The position numbers and the translations under genes were made by a program. Source: Cymbidium sinense (Eukaryota; Streptophyta; Magnoliopsida; Asparagales; Orchidaceae). Taken from it: DNA of 64,000 nt. The stretch covers positions 43,657,648-43,721,647 of the forward strand of contig CM038221.1 in NCBI GenBank assembly GCA_021442155.1, given 5' to 3'. The notes beneath the pieces are model-generated. The model did not search any database. It was not told where the DNA came from and saw only the letters and a list, made by a program, of their open reading frames with translations. Below are positions 9,640 through 21,500 of the stretch, one piece after another. The stretch's first letter is position 1. Each line of letters opens with the position of its first letter.

Positions 9640-10130
9640 GGCCCCTTGGATACTAGGAAAATGTATTTCTTCAACATGCTTTCTCTTAAATAGATCTCCA
9701 GTAGAGGTAGCAAGCTTAGCAAGAGCTGCCACCGGTATTCTTCTCTCGTAGTATGTGGATGATTTGATGTGTCTTGAAATGAGTAAGAAGAGATTTTACC
9801 AAGTGGAGATATTGCACTAGTTGAGGATTATGAGTATTAAAATCTCCTCCAACTTGGGAGGCCACAAGTCGGGAGTCCAGTGAATTACTAAGTTTTGGGC
9901 TTCGCAATGGCAGTCTCAACCTCACATGAGAGCCTCATATTCGCCATGTTATTAGTTGGGAATTTTAAGCTAAGTCCATACTCTGTGGTATTTTGTTTGG
10001 GGGAAACAAGTAGATTCCATCAAAGACCAAGATTCTCAAGCTCCATCAACGTAGAGTCCATCGAGAGATGAAAGACACGAAAGTGATAGCTCTTCTAGAG
10101 TGGGTTGGTGCATTCCACTATAAAGTCCGC
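9640..10130 (-). pseudogene. E1 second RNase H (Tat-type extra RNase H)
   Basis: Minus-strand reading near 9,860 gives SLDSRLVASQVGGDF, followed by YLHLVKSLLTHFKTHQIIHI and REKNTG. This is the late part of the additional RNase H found after the normal one in Tat-lineage elements. Upstream pieces (FIVECTNP near 10,120; TEYGLSLKF near 9,990) are in other frames. It is broken by indels. Confidence 0.75.
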
Positions 10131-10179
10131 AAGTATTTGAGACTTTATGGTCGAGGTAGAAAATTTATATCAAATTCTC

Positions 10180-10500
10180 CCAGCTCTACGCATTTGATCA
10201 ATCTTCCGATGCTTCGGTCGTAAGATGGCCCTTAATGGTAAATCGTAAACGCCGATGGTGTGAGCTTGAAAGTATGGACGCAATTTTCGCGCTGAGAAAA
10301 TTAACACCAGAGCCACTTTATCTGCAAATGGATAACGACTTTCTATATCAGAGAGAATTTTACTGACGTAATAAATTGGTTGTTGTGCCCCATCTTCTTC
10401 TCGACTAAACTGAAGCTTATTATGGAAGAAACCGCAAGATATAAGTATAACGCTTTCTCCTTGAATAGGTTTGATAGTGGGGAGATGCTAGATATTCTTT
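10180..10500 (-). pseudogene. E1 reverse-transcriptase-linked RNase H remnant
   Basis: The minus strand carries an RRKRYTYILRF piece near 10,470, a piece matching the YYVSKILSDIES stretch of the better-kept E2a copy, and AKIASIL-like residues near 10,280. Collinear with 41,440-41,700 of E2a. Several frameshifts. Confidence 0.65.
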
Positions 10501-11560
10501 TAGTTGCTCAAAAGCATACCGACATTCATCTCCATTGAAAATTATTATTTTAGCTCCCTTCAATATTTTAAAGAATGGCAAGTATTTGTCCCTAACGGCT
10601 AGAAACGGGATAATGCAAAGAATTCGACCATTCAAACGTTGAACGCCTTTGATATTCTTCTGAGGAATCATATCTTGAGAGCTTTGATTTTTCGTGGTTA
10701 GCCTCTATCCCACGTGAGTTACCATAAATCCAAGAAATTTTCCGTGACGTAACCCCAAAAGCACACTTGGTTGGGTTAAGTCGTATGTTATAGCGTCAAG
10801 GAGGTCAAAGCATGCTTCTAAGTCAAATATGTTGTGACTTTTCTAAGCTTTTCACTAACATGTCATCCACATACACCTCCATTGGTGGCCTAGCAGTCTT
10901 TAAAACCTTATTCATGAGGCGCTGATAGTAGCACCGATTTTTAATCCAAATGGCATGACTTGGTAACAATATAAACCTTTATATGTTTGAAACGCCAGAG
11001 CCTTCATCTATTGGGTTCATCTTTATTTGATTGTACCTAATAAGCATCCAAAATCGAGCATTTGATGTCCGGATGGCCCACCAATTGATCGATTCGAGGA
11101 AGAGGAAAACTATCCTTCAGGCCTTATTAAGATCAAGATAATCAACACACATCCTCCATGTTCCATTTGTTTTTTAACCATGACAACATTTGCTAGCCAT
11201 GTGGGTAATGCACTTCTCGTATGAATCCCGCATGAGCTTGTTAACTTCTTGTTCAATAGCCTGAAGACGATCAAAACTCCGCTTTTTTGGATGATTGGTT
11301 TGAACGTTGGATTAATTTTGAGGGAGTGATTACATTGGGTCCCTAAGATATCCGACTCCAAGCAAATATGTCTTGATTCTGCAAGAAATTTATATACTTT
11401 TCCCTTTGTTCTTCCGAGAGTAAAGATCCCACTTTCGCTCGTAATGGTTGGTCATCCGATAATATGAGAGTAAATCTTCTACGTGGAAGCTTTTGAGGTA
11501 CTCTTTCATCTCGAAAGTTAAGATCTTCGTCAAGGTGATGGAAGGGCGCTTGAGCTTCAG
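10500..11560 (-). pseudogene. E1 reverse transcriptase remnant
   Basis: Collinear with the reverse transcriptase of E2a/E2b. Recognisable pieces on the minus strand are LSEEQREKYINFLQNQDIFAWS near 11,390 (quoted in part: KYINFLQNQDIFAW), NPTFKPIIQK near 11,310, the VVMVKK phrase near 11,180, and a frameshifted version of the MEVYVDDM active-site segment near 10,880. The latter lies on the complement of CATCCACATACACCTCCAT. Multiple frameshifts and stops; the enzyme cannot be made from this copy. Confidence 0.82.
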
Positions 11561-11903
11561 ATAACATGACAGCTGTTGATTTCCACAAACCACCCCAACC
11601 GGGGTAGGAAATTTTATCTTCGATGAGGCATCAAGTGATAGACCAAAATTGATTGAGGGGCCTCCCAAGATTGCATTATATGCGTAATCGAATTTCACCA
11701 AATGCAGAATTGTCAGCCGAGTCACTACCAGGAATTCTCCTATAAAATGTTGAAGAGCTTGCCCTGTTAAGAAGATTAAAATAAGACATCATATCCAAAA
11801 TTCTTGCTGGAGCTTTTGATGAGGGATATGGACTCCTTCTAAGTCCGGTCATTGAAAGTGATGGAATGATCACAGACTTCTTCAACTCGTTCTTTGGAGG
11901 CAA
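11560..11903 (-). pseudogene. E1 aspartic protease / linker region
   Basis: Minus-strand reading contains YNAILGGPSINFGLS (the NxILGRP-like flap-distal phrase of gypsy proteases) followed by IKFPTPVGVVCGNQQ, as in Tat elements. The catalytic D-S/T-G segment, visible in E2b as IDNGSFVDVLF, is frameshifted here. Lies between gag and reverse transcriptase. Confidence 0.7.
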
Positions 11904-11949
11904 GAGAACTTGATTATGTAGTATCGATCCTCCCGCATTGTTTCATTTC

Positions 11950-13300
11950 TCCAATTATTTGATGATTTGGTTATTTTTTTGTGATGATTGTCCTGGTTGC
12001 CCCCCAAACGGAGGTGTGTTTGTTTGAGGTGGTTGATTCTTCAAAAACGACGTAGTATCCTTGTTGAATGAGTCTCTCGATTTCTTCCTTGAGTTGTATA
12101 CATGCTTCAAGTATGTCCACGGCCATGAAAATGACAATATTGCTCGATTTCAATTCGGTTTCAATGGATGCGCCACTTGATATGTTCTTCATCAATAGCC
12201 ATCGAGGTTAACACGATGTGTTCGCGTGTATGTCTTTTCCTCGAGGTTCACGCTTGATATGGGGGTGGAGGGAGATCATGACTACCTTGTCGCTTCTTTT
12301 GATGGGCCTGCCGGTCCACATTTCCTGGGTGTATGCTTCCCGATATTGTTCAAATTGTTTCATGAGCATTAATAGCTTCATCGGAGATTTGTGCTTCTAC
12401 ACGATGAACTAAGTCGACGAGCGACCGTGTCCCATTAATGACCTAATAGGTTCCTGACGGAGTCCTCCAAGGAAAACTCCTCTTAATAGTTCGTGGTCTA
12501 CCCTGTGTATTTGGCGAAGCTTCTAAAGAGAACCTCGGAAGTATTCTTTGAGTGATTCACCCTCGCTCGTCAATACGAAAGATGGGAGGAATCTTTAATG
12601 ATTCATTTGCAATGAACTGCTCCACAAAGAACGGCGAAGTTCGTTAAAGGTATGGATGGATCCCCCGAAGAAGAGAATAGAACCAAGCGAAGCTTGCCCT
12701 TGAGGGTAACAGAAAGACGCAGCAAAGGTCGTCGAGCTGGATATGCATGATAGTCCTGTAATGGTCGATGTGTGTGGGTCGCTTGCCCCATCATAGGAAT
12801 CAATGCTCTAAGCTTGAAACCTACGGAATTGGATGTCAAGAATGGCTTCGCCTAAAGGTGAGGACTCTCATAACCGGTGGGGTGAAGATGATTTATCTTG
12901 AAGGTGAAATTCATCTTGTATTAAGCGCCGCATCAACGAATGTCATGATGCGGATTAATGAGATGAGCATGTGAAGCTATCAACAACGACGGGATTAGTA
13001 ACCGCTGAGCGACGCGATGGATGAGTGGAACTAGCGTCAAGGAGATCGCCGCATGCCCATGAGGAACTCCAGGATTAGTTGACCTCCTCCCGCAATGACC
13101 GATCTTGGGGAGATATGTTTGTCGTAGTATGTTGTAGTCCTTGCAAAAGGATCATCTTATTTTGAGACTCCTCCATTCGACACACACCATCTTCCAAAGA
13201 GATTCCTGCTCCGCCTCAACATGGCCCCTTTGGGATGGGTTTGAGAATGACGGAGTTGGAGCGGAGGTTCCATTATGAAGTGTTGTGCCTATTGGCCATA
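11950..13300 (-). pseudogene. E1 gag region, strongly degraded
   Basis: Collinear with the gag of E2a and E2b. The region matching the nucleocapsid-proximal segment is visible as LEACIQLKEEIERLIQQGYY at about 12,110-12,055. The capsid-like part (FKLRALIPMMG, DYHAYPA, LSVTLKGKLRLV) lies at 12,840-12,680 and is out of frame. The leader begins just inside the primer-binding site. No continuous frame longer than ~80 codons survives. Confidence 0.72.
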
Positions 13301-13335
13301 ACGTGATGTTCACTGAATTGAGGTTGAAGGGTTTT

Positions 13336-13354
13336 ACTTCCCACGACGCCAAAC
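13336..13354 (-). other. E1 primer-binding site
   Basis: Immediately inside the 5' LTR the minus strand reads GTTTGGCGTCGTGGGAAGT. This is the place and pattern expected for a tRNA primer-binding site in Tat-type elements, which usually have a TTGGCGCCGTCTG-like sequence; a short deletion is apparent. Which tRNA is used is not determined. Confidence 0.6.
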
Positions 13355-14245
13355 TGTCGGAAAACCACCAAGTAGAGTAAAATTTATGCCTTAGCCTTGA
13401 TTAGTCCAAAGACACACGTGTAATTAAAGAGCGAACATGAGACACCTGCAATTTTAACGTGGAAAACCTCAAAAGAGGGAAAACCACTAGCCCAAAAAGA
13501 TTCCACTATGTATCCTTTTCGAGTACAAAATCTTCCCGACAATGATTACGAATTTATTTGAGAAAGGGACAACAGCTGTGTAACAACGATCAGTTTATAA
13601 TAGTTGCTGATGTTGGAGATGCTGGGTAGCTTCTGGTGGAAATGCCGGGTATAATTAACGATGGCGACGGCCGGCAGTGGTGCGATCTTGCTCGGGGATC
13701 TTCAAGCTTTAGAGCTTTCTCTTCCTCCTCACTTCTTCTTTTCCTCTTCCTCGATCGACTCTTCCTCTTCTTCCCTGCTTTCTTCCTCCTTCTTCTTCAC
13801 TTGCTTGACTCTTCTTCTTCTTCCTTGCTTCTGCCCTTCTTCTTCACTTGCTTTCAGCCTTCCTTCTTCTTCACTTGCTTTTCACTTTTTAGCTTTTAGC
13901 CCCTCCATGTGAGGAGTGAGGCCTATTTATAGATGGAGAGGGTAAGTAAATTCATGTAAGGCCCATGCTCCACCCCTCGACGGACGCCGTGATGACTCCT
14001 TCGATCATTTGATGTATTTGAGCATTTGATGCCCAAATGAAGTCGAATTATGAGATCTTAGGCTCATTAGATCCCAGACGCTTCGATTTGACTATATAAC
14101 ACTCATATTTGAGAGCTTTTGGGATTTAATTGATGTCCCAAGATTCTAATGATATTTTAAGCGATCTCGACGGCTTTCTCAAAATCATATAGCTTTCGAC
14201 ATCAAGATTTGTGCTTTGACTAGTGGTATTTTGAGAGCCATATCA
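13355..14245 (-). repeat. E1 5' LTR
   Basis: 891 bp, TG...CA on both strands. In element sense it starts TGATATGGCTCTCAAAATAC and ends GGTGGTTTTCCGACA. It contains the TATA box and a GAAGAAG-rich transcribed region that produces spurious TTC-rich open frames on the plus strand. It is flanked by the likely target duplication ATGCT. Confidence 0.88.
13922..13932 (-). promoter_or_regulatory. TATA box in E1 5' LTR
   Basis: CTATAAATAGG on the minus strand, upstream of the purine-rich presumed R region. It is the best promoter candidate for E1. Confidence 0.65.
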
Positions 14246-14469
14246 ATGCTTTAAATAACTAAAGATTATACTTTGTAATTTATAGCTATTTTTTTACATA
14301 TTTTCATAATTTTAAAATTTTATAATTATATCTTTTTAGAATTATAAATCATAATTTATATTTATGCATTAACACTTATTTTTAAATTCTTTTCTTTATA
14401 AATTATTGTATAGAAAAGAAAAATAGTTTAATATTATTGCATGAAAAACAAATTAATAAAATTTCACTT

Positions 14470-14995
14470 ATTATATAAATCTAGAACAAACACAGATAGT
14501 TGAAAAGAAAATAAAAAATTCCATAATTTTTATGTGAAAAAACTCTAAAAATAGAGAAAAAAATCACGGGATCTAGCTCAATAAAAATCCTCCACTATAT
14601 ATATAGTTTGAAGTATAAAGTTTAAGTTTCTCTGATAATGAGATTATAATGTATGTTAAAAGCGATAATGAATTATCAAGAATATAACAAAAATTATAAT
14701 GCTTATTTGGCAAATGACATACAATAAATCTTATTGATGACGAACTTCAACTTCAATTCTTCTAAGTTTCATCCTTTTTTCATGATAGTCTTATTTATGA
14801 TTAGGAGAGGAATTTTGGTCATTATAACCAAAAATCTCAAAACACCCATGAAAGATATCATTTTGATCATAAATAGATTTGATCATCCAAATGATCTTCA
14901 ATTTTTGATCTTAGACTTGTTATTTGTCTTATCAAATCATTTCTATTATAAACACGCCAAATTTAGAAGTCATTTGATCATATGTCAAAGTTGTA
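14470..14995 (-). repeat. Degraded LTR-like fragment
   Basis: ACAGATAGTTGAAAAGAAAA followed by AAATCACGGGATCTAGCTCA, then a CTTATTTATGATTAG TATA-like stretch and TTTGATCATCCAAATGATC. The order matches the LTR-like piece at 44,905-45,470 (ATAGATAGTTGAAAAGAGAA, AAATCATGGGGCCTAGCTCA, CTTATTTATAAGATT) and loosely the E1 LTR. No internal region is attached. Confidence 0.5.
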
Positions 14996-16057
<1,062 letters not shown>

Positions 16058-16812
16058 CTTGTAGATTGCAAGATGTGCTCAGCCATTCGTCGCCACCTTG
16101 GCGTAACCGAGCACCTGAGCGTCCTCCCACCATTGCTCCAGCAGCAGTGCTCGTGTGTGTCCCATGACCATTTTATCAAATGGAGGAACTCGACCATCTC
16201 TCAGCTTGTCCTTTCGCAGTTGCCGCGCCCCTAAGGAACGTTCTCGCCCCAATGAGCTTGTTATTGCACTGCGATGAGTTGAAGTCACACCTACCCTTCC
16301 ATTTAGCTGGTGGAGGAGGCATGCCTTTGCCACTGAAAGAAGGGTGGTCGGGGAAGACACCGGTCTAAAACGCCGATCACGATGCCTTCGCCGCCGCCTA
16401 ATCCTTTCCAGCTGGCGTTGCCAGGGGTGTCCTGAATCAGACCCAGGAAGGACGGCGTGTGGGTGGTTTGGATGAGGATTCTACGGTCGGGATTGGCGCT
16501 GATGAAACCCGGCATGGCGGAAATCACTGCCACTTCTTCTTCGGTTAGCCGTGCAGCGAAGCCGGTGATGATGCTTTTGAAAGAATATATCATTCGTTGA
16601 TTGTTTAAATTTTCGTCGAGGGTTCGTAGGAAGGATCGGTACCATTGGTCATGGTCGAGGATAGAGGAGATTTTTCTGACGCGAATAATATAGGTTTTAT
16701 GGACGGGATTCTCAGCTGCGGTAACGGTGGGGAGAGAGGGGATAAAGAGGAGAAGAAGAAGGCAAAAAGCGAGGTTGAGGGTGCTTGCATTAATGCTCTT
16801 CTTCTCCCCCAT
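16058..16812 (-). pseudogene. Subtilisin-like protease exon 1: signal peptide, propeptide, Asp and His sites
   Basis: The ATG at 16,812 opens 169 codons: a charged start (MGEKKS), a hydrophobic signal peptide (LAFCLLLLLFIPSLP), then the I9 propeptide (TYIIRVRK, MIYSFKSIITGFAARLTEEE), TTHTPSFLGL and [10 protein letters not shown] with the catalytic Asp. One base appears missing directly after that Asp. Beyond it, in shifting frames, come [25 protein letters not shown], a GHGTHTS His site (about 16,165) and AMVEDAQVLGYAK. The exon ends AAG|GTACGT at 16,058, a strong donor in phase 0. The TATA motif 41 bp upstream suggests its own promoter. Exon 2 (1,957-2,629) fits in phase. At least four single-base deletions make it a pseudogene, or an uncorrected sequence of a real exon. 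Confidence 0.88.
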
Positions 16813-16852
16813 TCTTGTGTTGTGTGCGTTTGAGTTGTGGCGTCTCGGCTAA

Positions 16853-16861
16853 CTTTTATAG
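16853..16861 (-). promoter_or_regulatory. Candidate TATA box of the subtilase exon 1
   Basis: The minus strand reads CTATAAAAG, 41 bases before the ATG. A pyrimidine/adenine-rich short leader (ACAACACAAG) lies between. Implied 5' leader is only ~10-15 bases, which is short. Confidence 0.45.
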
Positions 16862-16899
16862 CTGGGAGGGTACAATCACAAATATTATTTTCGTTTTCC

Positions 16900-18500
16900 C
16901 CAGTCAATGATTTCAAAAAAAAAAAAAAAAAAAAAATTTAAAACTAATCAAAGAAAACCGTAGGAGAAAGACAAAAATATTTTAAAAAATAAGGCAAAAA
17001 TAAATAAAAAATTAGAGATAATCATAACAATCCTTTATTTTCATCGATGAACGAAATAATGATAAGAAATGCAAACATCTTATTATCATGAGAAGGGGCA
17101 AACGAACACAACAATTAAGAATATTACCTAATATTAAATAATATAATTAAGTTATTAAATAATAATGAGTATATTTATTAAAAAAAATATTATAAAATAA
17201 GAATCACTCATCCGCCAAAAAAAAGAACTCTTCTGCCATCATGAAATAGGAAATCCCCCACTAAATTATATTGCTAGTAAATTATCTTGTCAATTAGTGT
17301 TTCAAAAAAAATAAGAGAGCTACAACAATAAAGCTTATGAAAATAATCAAACTTTACTTTAAATTGCTTACCCAATTTTTTGAAGTGCTCTAAAGTAGGG
17401 CTTTGATGACTCTCTTAGAAATTTTCATCTTTTTAAGTTCAAAATTGGCTTGGATAATTAGAATCATCTATTTATTGGATCAAAATACTTATGTACATTT
17501 CAAAGCTAAACATTAGGATTAGCATAGTTTTTATGAGTTGAGGGGACTAAGATTGTTAGGCTAGACACATCAGAATTTTCATTCATACTTTGAACTTAAG
17601 TTCTTTTTCATGAACTCTTTTTTTTTTTTTTACTTTGCTCACTTATGGAATTCTTTTAGCAACATATTTTTTTGCTAACAATAGCAAGGACATCCACGTA
17701 TTAGTGTCCTTCTTGTGCAAGTGAGTACTAAGAAGTTTCATTTTCAATTTCATCCAAAAGACTCAAAAAAGAAGAATTACAACTAATATTTCATTTTGAG
17801 AGATTTGTTCAAAGAAGATTCTTAGTGTGGCCTAATATTATTAAATATTCTTTATTTTGACTATCTCTAGCTTCTAATCTTCTTTAAGACAACATCTTAT
17901 TTAATGATTAACAATTCTTTAACAATTTTCAAAGATTTGTTTCTTTGTGTTTTGTAATTTTCCACTAAAGATTAAAGGCACAAATAAACTAGTAATAAAT
18001 AATGAAAGATCTCCAAAGTGGGTGTTAAATATTTTATACAATATATACAATTAATCTAATTATATTCTATCAAATCAGATAAGGCATGATGAACTCAATA
18101 ATTCATAGTAATTAGAATGAATTGGACTTAAAGATTCATTTCAAGTTCTTCTAGGCTTTAATGTAAAATATACATGAATTAGAGAACTAATGTATATTTA
18201 GTGAACCTTAGCCAAGTTAATTAAGTTATTTCACCATCATGAAATACATTCATTGAGCTTACAAGCACTTAAATTAGCATGTGAAGTGCTAAGTAAACAA
18301 AGCATTCAATTAAAGTTGCCTAAATCAACTTGTCTTAAAGTTGAATTCACCATAATAAAGGATATTCTCATGTTTAACTCCACAATTGTGGCTGCCTATT
18401 TACCAACTTGGATAAAGCTACTAAAACACTTAAAATGAACTTGCCAAAAATCACTATTGTTCTCATTCAATGATCTCACTAGAGATTCCCTACAAGACAC
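16900..18500. other. AT-rich intergenic DNA upstream of subtilase exon 1
   Basis: Contains an A-run at 16,914-16,936 and simple AT-rich sequence. Open frames are short and without motifs. Nothing recognised. Confidence 0.55.
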
Positions 18501-21500
18501 ATTTTCTCAAATAACCTCATTTTCGGATGAGGTTAACATCATTCATGATCCTAGTAATTAGGTCCCCTAATATTAGATTAGGAGTTCCCTAATTAGGCAC
18601 TTAGGACACTATGCTTGGCTAGGTAAAAAAACAAAATAAAATAACAAACCGAATCAAACTTTAAAACTTGAAATTAAAATCAATTTTGAAATCGAATCAA
18701 ACTCAATATGCTAGAGTAAAAGGCTGGGTCATCCTCATAGATCTTTCTAGGACCTGATCTAGGACAAAAGTCAAAAGTCAACAAATAAATATGCTTAAAT
18801 ATAAATATAAATATAAATAAATAAACCCAATAAGCTCTCAAATAGGTTAATTAGGTCACTTGATCCAAATAGACTCAAATGAAACTGATTGAGCTAAAAT
18901 CCAAATTAAATTGAAATTAATTTAAATCAAATATCCAAAATTATTTTAAAATCATAAATAAACATAATTCATTACTCATTTAGGTTTAATTTGGTCAATT
19001 TGATCATTTAACTCAAGTGAATTCAATTTGATTCATTAAACCCAATTTGGGTCAAAATGAGTCAAAATTAGAATTAAAATCAAATAAAATGGAATCAATT
19101 AATCTAAATCATCTTGATAGCTTAATAAAATATGATTAGAGTCTAAACATACTTTGATCGAGCCAAATTTTCTATTTGACACAATTAAACCAAAATTAAC
19201 TAATTTTGATCAAAAAGATCGACTTAGGTTCAAATCAAAATATAATTCAAATGAAATTAACTAATAAAAAAAATCATAAATGAACAACCAAACAAAAATC
19301 AAGCTTAATTTAACTCCAAGATAACCAATCATGCTACTTGAGTCAATTTGACTCATTTAGATTAAAGAAATCATAAACAAAACTAAATTCACATATGACT
19401 TATTAATTGACTCTTAATACATCAAATGATAAATTAGACATGATTAAAGCTTAATCCCAAAAGTCAACTTGAATCATTTAATCCAAACTCATTTGAATTA
19501 TTATCTAAAAAAACTATACATGTCCAATTGCAATGGTCTCATATCCAACAAACCAACTAATGATCAAATAATTTCAAGTTAAAGAAAGCAAATAGGTCTT
19601 AGCCAAATTTAGAAATCAGCCTAAGTTAGAAGGAGAGAGAGATGAGATGATCATGAAAGTCAACAAAATCAAACATAAAGAAAGAATAATCCAAAACTAA
19701 TTATTTTGCACATGGCCACCATAAACCACCATTCCTCCTTCTTAGACTTTTAGGGAGATGGCTTGAGTTGGTGGGGGAAGAAGAAAACAAACTTCCCAAT
19801 CATCTATAGCATCCATCTTTAAACTTTGGCCAAAAAAAAAAAAAAGAGAAGAAAATCCATAGGAGAAGGAGGGGTCTCGGTCAAGAGGAAAGAAAGGAGG
19901 GGCTATCCTAGTGGGGCTCTAACCAAGGCATTCCAGTGAGAGAGAGGAGTTTAATAGATCCTTTCCTTAAGTCTCTAGTCGCCACCAGTTCTATCCTAAG
20001 ACTTTCTCCATGGCAGAGAGAAAGAAGAGGAAGAAGAGCTTGGATTTGGATTGTAATCATCTAGACACATTCTTGTAGGAAGGAGGAGCTCGATCCTTTT
20101 CGGATCCCTGTCGCAAGTGGTAATTTAGCCTTGGTTGGCTAACCTCACGAAACAAAAATGGGGGGGGGAGGAGTGATCCTTCTCAATTGGCTATTCCTAT
20201 TTCTATCTAGCGATGACCCTTTACACGAAGCCTCTGGCAAGCTAGAAAATGACCAAAGCGGTAGAGGATGGTGAGCTTGGTCTCCACGATTTGCGAGGCG
20301 AGACACAAAATTCATCCCAAAGCTTCATTTTGATGAGCTAAAGGTGCTTGAAGCATATCGACCGTCGATGATAAACGCCGATGAGATATCACTCCAAACC
20401 GCCACCCCTTTAGCTCAGTTTGGTCCTTTATGAAGTAAAATTGCTCACCATTGAGATCCAACCGCTTGGATTGGTTGAAAATTGACTCTTGATCGATTTG
20501 CAAGCGAAATTGCATCCTAGATCGTCGACGATCATGCTCAAAGAGCCAACGACTCTTAATTCTTGCGGACGAGAGTAGGGACAAAATCTGAGTCGTTCAT
20601 TCTTTCTATTTAGAATTGGTGGCTGATCTATTATTCAATTTTATCTCTTAGATCAATTCTTGACCATCATCTCGATTGGTCTACTCGAACGTCCCATTGC
20701 CATTTTAACAAGGGATCTATGTGGATCCCGCGTGGACCAACCCACTTGCCATGCGAAAAGGGCCCACCTCATTAGTGCCATGTTGGGTTTAAATAGAAAA
20801 TCGATTTTTGCATTTAAAAAAAAAATGCCAAAAACTTCAAAGAATCAAAAAAAATAAAATACTTAACTAAAAAAATGTAAATGAGGGCTCCATGGATTCA
20901 TCTTAGTCAGCAGAATCTATTAAACTAAAAATCTCCAAATTATATTAGGTTTTGTTGAGTTAATTTGAGTTTAATTAAAAATACTCAAACCTAAATTAAA
21001 CCAAAAATAGTAATCAAATTGATCTAAAACTATTAGGGTTTGTAATTGAGGTTAAAATACACATACCATAAAAATTTTAAATCAAAATGCTAAATGGATT
21101 AATAGATATTAAATTTCAAAGTTCAAATGCCTAATTCATAAAATAATTAATTTAAAATGTTAGTAAATTATAAAAATAATCATAATCATTTAAATCACTT
21201 TATTTAACATCAAAGATCCTTAAGAAAATAATATAATTCTATGAAGTTACAAAATCTAAAAATCACTTAGATTTAGGGTTTAATAAATCATTAGAATCAA
21301 AATTAATTGAACTTGTAAAAAATTCCAACAAATTAAATATCAAACTAAATTCATGAATAAAATAATACTTATAGTAACCAAAATAAATGAATCAAGGGAA
21401 TATTATCTGGTCCCTATTCAAAACTAAACCAAATTAAACCTAAATCTAATCAAACATAAACTTAAGCTTAATTAAATTAATTTGCCAATTAAATTTAATC

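Larger units (their letters stand above)
4522..14245 (-). mobile_element. Ty3/gypsy LTR retrotransposon, Tat-like (E1), full length but mutated
   Basis: Two direct LTRs (4,522-5,415 and 13,355-14,245) bound an internal region read on the minus strand in the order gag, protease, reverse transcriptase, RNase H, second RNase H, integrase, followed by ~3 kb of non-coding DNA. The pol order with integrase last defines Ty3/gypsy. The extra RNase H and the long 3' non-coding region are features of the Tat lineage. A 5-bp target duplication is likely (ATGTT at 4,517-4,521, ATGCT at 14,246-14,250, one mismatch). All reading frames are interrupted, so the copy is non-autonomous as sequenced. It sits between two phase-compatible subtilase exons, probably inside the intron. 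Confidence 0.88.

Noticed and set aside
13636..13912. Ser/Phe/Leu-rich frames of 83-87 codons
   Set aside because: Complement of the GAAGAAG-rich part of the E1 5' LTR; not coding.
20312..20584. 90-codon minus-strand frame with LFEHDRRRSRMQFRLQID
   Set aside because: Looks protein-like, but lies in the GC-richer core of repeat unit U1, has no recognised motif, and I could not see an equivalent frame in U2 or U3.
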